From positions 1,104,843-1,168,842 of the forward strand of contig NC_052401.1 in NCBI RefSeq assembly GCF_009389715.1: 64,000 nucleotides of DNA, read 5' to 3'. The number at the start of each line of letters is the position of its first letter. Position 1 is the stretch's first letter. The DNA is from Phoenix dactylifera (Eukaryota > Streptophyta > Magnoliopsida > Arecales > Arecaceae). Under the pieces are notes generated by a model, which saw only the letters and a list, made by a program, of their open reading frames with translations, was not told the DNA's origin and did no database searches. This document shows, piece by piece, positions 1 through 9,406 of this stretch. The position numbers and the translations under genes are program-made.

Positions 1-461
1 AAAACTCTATTCGGAAAAATAGAAAAGGAAGCTAGCTAGAGAAGCCAATCTAATGGCGATAGAGATCTTGCCACCGAAACTTGGATCTCACATCTCTCTT
101 CCAACTTTATGCTAGGAAGAGGCTCCAAGATCAAACTTGGAAAGGTGACACCTCCATTACTTTTCAGATAAAGAAATAAAATGGAGGTGAAGAAGTGCTG
201 CATGCTCGGATCGCCGCCATGCAGCCCATCTCGTAAAATGGAGGGCTCTTGCTCATCCGAGAAACGGAGAGCATCGCAATTTGGGATGCCAATTAAACAC
301 GCCGGGTCGGGAGATTGCTCATGGGGTATTATAGCATCGCTCGTCTTCCAAGTCCTCTTCTCCATTTTCAGTTCTTTTTCAGAAAACAGGAGCAATTTCT
401 CGAGGAGAAAAAAGAGAGAAGGAAAACCGATCTAATGTAGATGGAGAAGGAGAACAAGCAC

Positions 462-620
462 CTTCGGAGGCAGCTGCGGAAGGAGGGCATAGAGATTTGC
501 GAACAGGTTCTTCATCTTCTTCCATCTCTTCCTCTCAGTCCATATGTGCATCTCATGATCTGATTCACCGTCGCCTTTTCCCTCATGGATCCCGCCCTTG
601 GCGATCGACCACGGGGACTA
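462..620 (-). pseudogene. bHLH transcription factor exon fragment (copy 1)
   Basis: Read on the minus strand from about 620 to 462, one frame stays open and encodes a bHLH basic region and first helix: [17 protein letters not shown] followed by [16 protein letters not shown]. The H-x3-E-R pattern and the ALLPQLPPK helix resemble the bHLH95/ZHOUPI-type group. The frame ends at AAG followed by a good donor (gtgcttg), where an exon would normally stop. A stop lies just upstream of the fragment, and no second-helix exon is recognisable down to base 1, though the window edge limits this search. A sister copy lies at 8269-8437. ERKRW replaces the ERERR of copy 2, so a conserved basic-region Arg has become Trp. 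I read it as an exon relic; the family assignment is by recognition only. Confidence 0.6.
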
Positions 621-1059
621 TTCGAGCTCGATCCGGGAGACTTGATGGCCGGCCTGCGGTCGCCACACCTAGCTCCAGCAAGCCAATCCTAGCTCTAGCT
701 CAAGATATTCTCAGGCCGAATGAGTCTAATTAGAGCTGAATTTCAAGCCAAAACACGAATTACTCTAAAAACATGCAGTTCCCTTTTTATATATAGGGAG
801 ACTCACGCAGATGATCGAAACAAATTAGACCAGTTAGAAAGGATATCATGAAGCCAAATCGAGGTTCTTTTTTTTTTTTGGAAGTCAGATCTAGCTAAAC
901 TCAGCATCTATAGGTCACAAACAGAACACAAAACATGGCATGGGTGCATGGTGCACAGTCCAAGTCCAGCCCATTTTCAATCTCCACACAAACAAAGAAC
1001 TCCAATACATGCTTAAACATCCGAATCCTTCATCCAGATTGTCTGCATCATGCATACAT

Positions 1060-1116
<57 letters not shown>

Positions 1117-1188
1117 CCGAAAACAACCAAAAACAATTAAATTATAACGAGCAAAAGCAATGTGCATTGTGCCATTGCAACAATTAAA
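621..1188. other. Non-coding stretch with a TA microsatellite
   Basis: This is AT-rich sequence between the bHLH relic and the stop codon of the minus-strand kinase. It includes an uninterrupted TA dinucleotide run at 1062-1113. Open frames across the run are repeat artefacts. The part nearest 1188 is probably the kinase 3' UTR. Confidence 0.6.
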
Positions 1189-2265
1189 CTAAATCCGATC
1201 CAAAAGGGAGACCACCTCTCCCATGGTAGGCCTCTTCCTCGCGCTCTCATCGGTACACTTACACGCCACCTCCAAATACCCCTTCACTTCTTCCTCTCGC
1301 ACCCCTTCCTTCCCCATGTTCCCGTTCAACACCTCCATCCCCCTCCCCTCCTCCACCATCCTCCTCGCCCACGCCACCAGACTCACCTCCTTCCCGTCCT
1401 CCCCTCGCCGGAGCAAATTCGGCCGCTCACCGGCCGCCACCTCCACCATCAGCACCCCGAAGCTGTAAACATCCGCCGCCACCGTCGCCGCCGTCAGCCC
1501 CTCCTTGTACTCCGGCGGCATGTACCCCATCGTCCCCGCCACTTGCGTCGACACGTGCGTCCGCGCCGCGTCCACACGCCGCGCCAGCCCGAAGTCGGCG
1601 ATCCTCGGCCCGAAGTCGGCGTCGAGCAGCACGTTGCTCGACTTGATGTCCCGGTGGATGATCCGCGGCTTGCACTCCTCGTGGAGGTAGGCGAGGCCGG
1701 CGGCCACCCCGCGGACGATCCCGACCCGGATCGGCCAGGGGAGCGGGAAGGAGACCGAGTCGGACTCGTGGAGCCAGTGGTCGAGGGAGCCGCGCTCGTG
1801 GAACTCGTAGATGAGGAGGCGGTCCTCGCCGGAGACGCAGTAGCCGAGGATGCGGGCGAGGCGGGGGTGGTTGAGGCGGCCGAGGGTCTCCATCTCGGCG
1901 TGGAACTCCCGGAGGCCGTGAAAGGCGTCGGGGGAGAGGCGCTTGACGGCGACGATGTTGCCAGAGGAGAGTCGGGCCCTGTAGACGAACCCGAAGCTTC
2001 CGTCGCCGATGATGGCATCGGCGGCGAAGCCCTTGGTGGCGGCGGCGAGCTCGTTGAGGGACATGTGGTCGAGGGATGGATCGAAGGAGGCGGTCTCGTC
2101 GGCGGCGACGAAGGAGGAGGGGGGGCGGCGAACTGGGAGGGACGGCGCCAATGACTGGAGGCGGGATTCCGAGTCGCGGCGGCAGAGGAGGAGGATGAGG
2201 GTGAAGAGGAGGGAGACGACGATCGCCGAGGCGGCTATGGCAGCGATCCAGGCCGGGAGAGGCAT
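1189..2265 (-). CDS. Short transmembrane receptor-like protein kinase without ectodomain
   Basis: Single-exon gene for a 358-residue Ser/Thr kinase of the plant RLK/Pelle class, probably plasma-membrane anchored and signalling on the cytoplasmic side. I see a hydrophobic segment at about residues 5-28, a short linker, then a full kinase domain: glycine loop GDGSFG (87-92), VAVK with Lys108, catalytic HRDIK (204-208), DFG (224-226), GTMGYMPPEY in the activation segment (244-253), DVYSFG (265-270) and RKRPTM (343-348). All catalytic residues are present. The start at 2265 was chosen because it directly precedes the membrane segment; the frame stays open upstream to 2520 but is low-complexity there and overlaps telo-box repeats. 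There is no LRR or lectin ectodomain and no clear cleaved signal peptide. The kinase resembles the LRR-X (BRI1/PSKR/EMS1) branch; a ligand cannot be inferred. It may work as a co-receptor or scaffolded kinase. Confidence 0.88.
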   Translation of the reverse strand: MPLPAWIAAIAASAIVVSLLFTLILLLCRRDSESRLQSLAPSLPVRRPPSSFVAADETASFDPSLDHMSLNELAAATKGFAADAIIGDGSFGFVYRARLSSGNIVAVKRLSPDAFHGLREFHAEMETLGRLNHPRLARILGYCVSGEDRLLIYEFHERGSLDHWLHESDSVSFPLPWPIRVGIVRGVAAGLAYLHEECKPRIIHRDIKSSNVLLDADFGPRIADFGLARRVDAARTHVSTQVAGTMGYMPPEYKEGLTAATVAADVYSFGVLMVEVAAGERPNLLRRGEDGKEVSLVAWARRMVEEGRGMEVLNGNMGKEGVREEEVKGYLEVACKCTDESARKRPTMGEVVSLLDRI

Positions 2266-2338
2266 CACCTCCGTGGCGTGGTGGGAATCCGAATCCTTTC
2301 CTGTCCAATCGATCGAATACTGGAAGAAGAAGAAGAGG

Positions 2339-2373
2339 ATTAGGGTTGGGGTTAGGGTTAGAATTAGGGTTTG
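2339..2373 (-). promoter_or_regulatory. Telo-box cluster in the kinase 5' leader/promoter
   Basis: On the plus strand this reads as TTAGGG-type repeats; on the gene strand it gives several ACCCTAA-like units, including a perfect AAACCCTAA (2364-2372). It lies 74-108 bases upstream of the kinase ATG. Telo-boxes in plant promoters and leaders are known binding sites for MYB-type telobox factors. A regulatory role here is inference. Confidence 0.5.
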
Positions 2374-5300
2374 GTGGGAGAGTTTTTGACTACAAAGAGG
2401 AATGAGAGGGAGATGCCACTGGAAGGTGAGAGGTAGGGGAGTTTCCTGATATCTTTCCTTGCGCCAGTTTTGATTCGGCGGTCGTCGCTTGGAGTCAAGC
2501 GCGTTGCCTTTTCTTCTCACTCCTCATTTCGTCTCCGGCCTCTTATCCATCTTCTGGATGGTATATTTCTAGAATTTTAGGCGACAGTTTATGTGATATA
2601 TGATGTGGCCGCGGGGGAGTATCATATTTTGTGTCGCATATGGTGACCGAGGGTTTCTTTATACTTTTTTTCTTCTAAAAATCTGTGGGTCTCCGGTCAA
2701 ATTTTGATTTGGAAAGTTGGTGTTTCGAGAGTTGAGCCAGACTCAGGAGACTCGCTCAGAAGTTGGATGGCTTCCAGACGGTACACGTATTTTGGAAGAT
2801 AAACAGGACAGCAGACTGGGTCGCCTTCTTCGTCGCTCGGTACTCTGGGAGAGTTGCTCTGGACATCTATAGAAGAGATTTCTCCCTCTTTGTACTCTTT
2901 ACTTTCTCATGATCTGGCAGGATGAATTCACTTTAGAGCTATATAATTTGCCGTTTTTACTAAATTTTTTTTTGGGAAATTTATACCTTATACTATATAT
3001 AATATATAGCATATGATGCATGTCACTATTTACAACGTCATTCATCAAACGCTCTTTTCGGTTATATATGTACCGTGCAAATGACTTGTGATTAAGTACA
3101 TTGGGCTATGTATTAAGCATTCCCTTTTATCCTTATCGCTTCCGATCGCCGCTCCATAAACCTCGCAATTTTGGGATCTTGTTTAGCGTTTAGGGCTTGG
3201 TGAAGTATATGTAAATGAAGAGGGAGATTGCATGTGGAGTCCGGATATGGTTAGGGCAACTTTTGAAGGCATATTGGGTGCATGTGATTTGTTGATCAAT
3301 GATCATGATATCATGATTTATAATTATTGAAAATAAATGTTGTATGTGAAAAATATATAAAGCTAAGTGCTTTATTAAACAGCAACTTTATTAAGATGCA
3401 CGACGTTCACCTTGTTGTCCACTTTTCAAGTGATAAAGAAAGCCCCATAAATCTAAGGTTATTTTAATGGTTGATTGGTTTCTTCGGTCCTGGAGTAGAA
3501 AATTTTGTGAGAGTAAGATTCCCTGCTAAACCTAGAGTACATATTCTCTCCTAAGCCTCCCAACTCTGCCAAAGGCAGTTAGCTCCAACTAGAAATCTCT
3601 GCAGAGTTAAAATCCAACTAGCCTTTGGTCACCAGCCCAATCTTCTTGAGCCAAACTCGGGCTTCCAATAATGAAATTCCTATAAAAGCAATGGAACTTA
3701 TTTTTATATTCGGACTAAAAAAAGGGAAGTTATTTTAAAGCTTTTGAAATAACTAAAAGATGGAGATAATTTTTTTTTCAAAATTTGTATCTTTTTAAAT
3801 TAAAATTTTCAACAAAATCTCGATCACCAAAGATATTTATCGAAAAAAGCACAAATCCTCTGCAGTAATCCTTGATGGTCACTATCAAAAGATGGACGGC
3901 CATCAAACAAGATGGACGGCGATCAATGAGCATATATTATCTCATGAGAGCGGCTATTGAGCACTGCACAACATTGCATCGCAGCCCATGCCCTACTAAA
4001 AATCCTGGTTATATCAAAAAGGCTAGTGTACACATTCTACCGCATAACTTCAAATTAAGGGCATAGCAAAGCTCGATGAGTCGCATTAATCGGTTCTTCT
4101 CACTCACATTTAGAAGAACAATATTTAATTATCTAATTTTGATCATCATCAAATCAGAGACTGAGACTGGTTGAACTATCTCGTAATTTCTTCGAGGCCT
4201 CAAGAAGAATGTTACGCTTTATTTAAACTATCCTTCATCATTATTAATACATCTAATAACATTGTCATTTATATAATTTACTACACCAACACTAGGCGAG
4301 ATAGGTGGAGTGAATATTATTTTGGGTAAGACAAAGGGGTTCCATCACGGGGGTGTAACACTCGAGTGGGGATTTACCAATGTCTTCCATCTACCTCAGT
4401 TTTCGGTGAGAACAAAGACGGATTCAAACCCCACTCACCCTCTATCCTATTCCTATCCCCTATCTTTCACCACTTGACCCAAAACCAGGTCACCGAATAG
4501 TTGGGTCTAGCACCAGTAAAACTAGCGTATTGAAGCAGAAGTCCTTCATGTTTCAACCCCCGTCTCTGGCCTTAGCGGCAGAAAGTAGAAAAAAATGAAA
4601 AACAATAGGTTTTTGATCGTCTTCTTACCAAGTTGATGAAGATTTGAAGAATCAGTTTGATCCTCTGTATCAGTGTTGTTATCAAAAGTATAATCTGAAT
4701 CAAAGTTCGGTGGTACAGGACCAGTATTTTAACCCAGCATTTGATAATATAATTGGAATTAGCCTTGATTCAATAGAATCCAGAAATATGATGGTCCCAA
4801 AGCTTGACTTCCACAAACATAGCCACGAAAATATATTTGACTCGGCATCCTGATAGCGATTGAAAATGAGAAAAAAATGAACCCAGGATGACTTTTATAA
4901 AGGAATAGCATACTGGATAAATTTCGGATACTTTTGTGATTAGGATTGAGAGGTACATCCCACTTAATATTTTGCTTCCAAAGGATACAATACGACTCCT
5001 TGAATAACATGGGAACCATGGAAAACAATGTATCCCACAGTAATACTTTCCCCGTTACAAGTAAAAATCTCAGTGACAGCATGCTTGCAAATAACTCTGC
5101 ATACAAGCTCAAAATTAACGGACAACAATCAACCAATTATTATTATTGTTGTTATTATTATTTTGGTAAATTAGAAAAATTATACCATTCTACTATAAAT
5201 ACATCTATGTGAGTTAGAAAACAAAATATTCGAAAATAAAGATGTTAAATCAGCTGTAGAATTTCATAAGCTGTATGATTGGCTATATAAGATACCATCT

Positions 5301-5619
5301 AATCTGTGGTATTAGCTTTCTTATACACACAAGAGGTTTCAAAAGAAAGCAAAGAGACTCTATCATTAACCAATATGAGATTTTTTTGGGATTACTTGAA
5401 TCAAAATATTAAAGGTAGAACTTTTGGAAGCAGAGCATATTCTTGGTGTGCTCGAGTTTCTAAATTGACAAGCTAGATAAACAAGAAGGTTTATAATCAA
5501 AGGAATGCCATGAGGCATGCTTAACATCATGATAAATCTATATCTTATGCAAATGGAATACTAAAAATGGGTAACTAAACTTAAATATAAAACAAAAAAT
5601 CAAAACAAACAAGAAATAG
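2374..5619. other. Intergenic region, no gene recognised
   Basis: The first kilobase is the upstream region of the minus-strand kinase. The rest is AT-rich with short unsupported frames on both strands. A minus-strand frame at 4759-5136 has no domain I recognise. No RNA gene or intact mobile element was seen. Confidence 0.5.
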
Positions 5620-6195
5620 GTTTGATATTTGATTACACCTGACAATGTTTTAATTGCATCTTCCTCTAGTCTATCATGATATTTAATGGCCTATTTGTTT
5701 CTGATTTATTGGGGTATTTGATTGCATTTTGTTTTCTAATACATTTGATATTTGATTGCTTTTTTATTTCCTCATATATTGCGATTTTTGATTGTGTTCT
5801 CTTTATTTTCTTTAGTTTTTTTAAATGGAAGACATTTTAAAATTCAGATAAGGTTAAGTTCGTCTTAAAAGTTGAAAGACAGAACCTATAGAAGAATTAT
5901 TTCAAAACATCAACCCAACTCCTTTTCTAATACAATATAGAAAAAAATATAATTTTAAATTTTGGAACATTGGCCTATCAACTTTTTGGACGAAATTACT
6001 TTTACGCTAATTCTAAAATGTCGAAAAAAAAGAAAATGCAATCAGACATCACTATATAAACAAAAATGCAATCAAATATCATAATATATTAGGGAAGGAA
6101 ATGCAATAAAAATCTCAATGCCCAGCATATTAGAAAAGAAGATGCAGGTATGTTAGGAAGGAAGTTGCAATTAAACATCACAAACAATTTATTAT
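5620..6195. repeat. Foldback (imperfect inverted-repeat) element
   Basis: The left arm (about 5630-5800) carries repeats of the type GATATTTGATTGC and TTAATTGCATCTTCCT. The right arm (about 6036-6190) carries their complements (GCAATCAAATATC and GGAAGTTGCAATTAA) in reverse order. The arms are diverged and made of short sub-repeats around a central spacer. No coding capacity was seen. It looks like an old MITE or foldback element; exact termini and target duplication could not be fixed. Confidence 0.45.
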
Positions 6196-6384
6196 TTGTC
6201 TTCAAGATTTTTTTTAAATATTCGGTTCAAATTTTGTGTATTCCGTTTGCATAACTTCGGAGATCAAAAAATTAAAATATAATAGATATGGTCTATAATT
6301 ATGTGATGTTTAATATCTTATCAAAAAGAGCATGCGATGCACATACTATTTGGTAGTTTGAAATTATAGACAATCTTAAAGGTC

Positions 6385-8130
6385 TTATAAACAAAACATA
6401 ATTAATTGGCAAAATATGGAGGGCATTAATCTATTTGCCACTTGTTGCCACTAAAATCCGACGTGATCTCAACATTGAGTAGGCTACAGGGCTGGTGAGC
6501 TTGGCGGGTCGTCTGTTCAGGTTGGCAGGATTGACATGGGGTCACTGCTGGTCTCCAAGCTACTAGCCGGGTGATGTCAGCCATACTTAGGCTCTGTTTG
6601 GAGGAGCTGTTGGCAGCAGAGCTTTTTGAAATAGAGTTGTTGGAAGTAGAGCTTTTATAAAAAGTTGTTTGATGTTTGGTAACTATTTGACATTTTAACA
6701 TATGTTTGGTAAACAAACTGAGAAAGTACTTTTGCATGACAAAATTATCATAAAGAATATTGCATAGTATTATACAACAGAGCATAATAAAATATAACAT
6801 GTATTAATATATAAATATATGATATAGTATAATATTACTGTAATGTAACATAATATTATTATAATATAGTAATATAACATTGTATACTATAGCATAATAA
6901 TTTAATATAATATTAAAATTATTAACATAACATATCAATGTGTTATGATATAATATAACATAATATTATATTTATAGTATAATACAATAATAAAAGTATA
7001 AATATTATAATTATTAGGGTACATTAATTTTTCATAATATAATATAATATTAAATTATTTAACATAATATATTAATGTATTATGATATAATGTAATATAA
7101 TATTATATTTATAGTATAATACAATAATAGGAAACAATACTACCTTTTCTTGCACAGAAGGGAGCCTGATCCATGGTAGGGTTCTTTATTAGAGCTCTAG
7201 CAGATTTTTAGGTTTATAAAGAGACAAAGTATGAATTTTGTTATATTTTATTATAGGTATTTTGGTCAAAAAACAGCTTTCCAACAAAGCTCAAAACAAC
7301 TTTTTTGGAAAGCTCCAAAATGGAGCTTCTTCCAAAGAAGCTAAAACATCTTCCCTCGAAATTTTTACCAAGTACTCTTTTTCATCCAAAAGTGTTTTTA
7401 GATGGCCAGAAAATGCCTTTGGCTTTTCAAAAGCTCCCCCAAATGGGACCTTAGTTTGGCGCTCCTACGTCTGATTTGACTCGAAATGAAAAATATAGAA
7501 GTCCACATGCCGGAAGGTGCTCGTTAAAAGACTCTCAAATGCCTAAATTAGATGCTAATCTTGGAGAACATAGGATATTGAGATAGTGAAAGGTAGCAAG
7601 ACGATAGGTTATAAAAAAAACTTACTTGGAGAGTATTTGGGTGTGCTTTATATGGATGAGGGCTAGCGTCCCTTGCCGAGCAAATCGGACATATGCATTG
7701 GCCGTTATGGTAACAGGCCACACATCTCGTTCAAAGATCACGGTCGTTTGGATAGTCCGTACATCTCGCATATTATAGGCCAAACTGTTACCGGCTAGAG
7801 AAAAGTTTGAAATTTGAAGAACCCTTTCCACGTACTTTAGATCAACCGCATAGTGGGTTCTTGGATTGCCACGTTAGTTGTGGCAGATGTATTACCAATA
7901 CCTCCTCCAAGGAGAAGGAAGGCGAAATCGGTAGAGATCAGAACACCGGCCCCATCCCCTTCCATTGCTACCAGTTCACGGATCGGTCTGAACCGTAATT
8001 CTCGGACCGGGCCCATGACGGTTCGCATAGAACCACGATTGACCGGTCTAAAGAATCTAGTCGAGAATCTAGACAGATCCCCCGACACGACCGGAAAAAA
8101 TCCCTTGGAGAAACAGAGCATCTAGAAAGA
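6385..8130. repeat. Duplicated block, copy A (paralogous to 14860-15802)
   Basis: Long, clearly alignable similarity to copy B: 6400-6589 matches 14862-15050, 7451-7860 matches 15051-15445, and 7890-8130 matches 15570-15802. Copy A is interrupted by an 861-bp Tourist-like insertion; copy B has about 100 extra bases near 15445-15560. In copy B the block runs straight into the 5' leader of the SSU72 locus, so copy A looks like a duplicated SSU72 5' flank. Similarity stops just after the shared CATCTAGAAAGAA (about 8120 and 15800). Confidence 0.75.
6590..7450. mobile_element. Tourist-like (PIF/Harbinger-type) non-autonomous element
   Basis: The ends are imperfect inverted repeats: GGCTCTGTTTGG-AGGAGCT at the left against GGTCCCATTTGGGGGAGCT read inward from the right. 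A TTA target duplication flanks it (6587-6589 and 7451-7453). The paralogous copy B has the same flanks with a single TTA (15048-15050) and no insertion, which fixes both ends. The 861-bp interior is AT-rich, with TATAATATAATATTA-like runs at 6780-7130 and AGCT-rich subterminal repeats. There is no transposase frame, so mobility would depend on a PIF/Harbinger transposase elsewhere. Confidence 0.8.
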
Positions 8131-8268
8131 AGGAGAGAGGGTGGATTTCAGTCCTCTTCTTTCAAGTCCTCTTCTCCATTTTCGGTTCTTTTCCAGAAAC
8201 CAGGAGCAATTTCTCAAGGAGAAAAAGGAAGAAGGAAAACCGATCAAATGTAGATGGAGAACAAGCAC

Positions 8269-8437
8269 CTTAGGAGGCAGCTGCGGAAGGAGGGCATGAA
8301 GATTTGTGAACAGGTTCCTCATCTTCTTCCTTCTCTCCCTCTCAGTCCATATGTGCATCTCATGATCTGATTCACCGCCACCTTTTCCCTCATGGCTCAC
8401 AACCTTGGTGGCCGAGCTCTTCGACGCCTCATCAAAT
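8269..8437 (-). pseudogene. bHLH transcription factor exon fragment (copy 2)
   Basis: On the minus strand an open frame encodes [18 protein letters not shown], then [17 protein letters not shown], then [20 protein letters not shown]. This is a canonical bHLH basic region (H-x3-E-R-x-R-R) plus helix 1 of the bHLH95-like type. It ends at AAG before a gtgcttg donor. The second-helix exon is not found downstream on this strand: sequence below 8130 is the duplicated SSU72 flank. It shares about 250 bp with 345-600, so exon plus partial intron was copied. It is less damaged than copy 1 (ERERR intact). A short in-frame ATG exists (CAT at about 8398), but a functional protein is unlikely. Confidence 0.62.
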
Positions 8438-8953
<516 letters not shown>

Positions 8954-9374
8954 TGATGCAGGACCATAATGAAACCCAGCCGTGGAGCCATGATTAGGAG
9001 TTCTTTTTGTTTTAGAATTATGATTTGGTTGAATCAAGTGTGGAGTCTTTGTGTATTGCTTAATTAAGTTTGTCTTGGGTTTGGTTCAAGTTGGGATTAG
9101 GAGTCTTGTTGGTTTGGGTTTAGTTTTCTTTGAGTCTATTTTGATTAGGACTTGATTAGGGATTTAGGGTGTGTCGTGAGTCATATAAAAGAGGGGAAAG
9201 GAGCCGCCATCCTCCTTCTTCTTCATTGTTTTCCCATGAATTAAAAAAAAAAAAAAACAGAAACTTTGCAAAGCTCTGTTAAGAGCCCAAACCCCTGTTC
9301 TTCTTTGTTTGGGTGATTCAAGCCAACAGTGGAACAGGGACATCATCTTCTTCACCTCGCCTCTCCCCGCATCA
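8954..9374 (+). repeat. 5' LTR of the gypsy element
   Basis: 421 bp, begins TG and ends CA with the short inverted termini TGATGC/GCATCA. A TATAAAA box lies at 9184-9190 and a 15-base A-run at about 9243. It is the likely promoter for the element transcript. Confidence 0.95.
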
Positions 9375-9376
9375 TT

Positions 9377-9388
9377 TGGTATCAGAGC
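9377..9388 (+). promoter_or_regulatory. Primer-binding site (initiator Met tRNA type)
   Basis: TGGTATCAGAGC, two bases after the 5' LTR, is the standard plant LTR-retrotransposon site complementary to the 3' end of initiator methionine tRNA. It would prime minus-strand DNA synthesis. Confidence 0.93.
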
Positions 9389-9406
9389 GAGGATTTCCCT
9401 GGTTCG

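Noticed and set aside
36-395. 119-codon minus-strand frame next to the bHLH relic
   Set aside because: Tested as the missing second bHLH exon; it lacks the second helix and any ACT-like tail, so left unannotated.
1162-2154. 330-codon plus-strand frame and other frames over 1427-2389
   Set aside because: Antisense or frame-shifted shadows of the GC-rich minus-strand kinase gene; composition is His/Pro/Arg-rich with no domain.
3850-3990. Similarity between 3870-3960, 8470-8530 and 29720-29870 (GATGGACGGCCATCA-like words)
   Set aside because: Possibly one old MITE family, but matches are too short and diverged to align with confidence.
4759-5136. 125-codon minus-strand frame
   Set aside because: Some resemblance in style to degraded LINE sequence, but no motif could be fixed.
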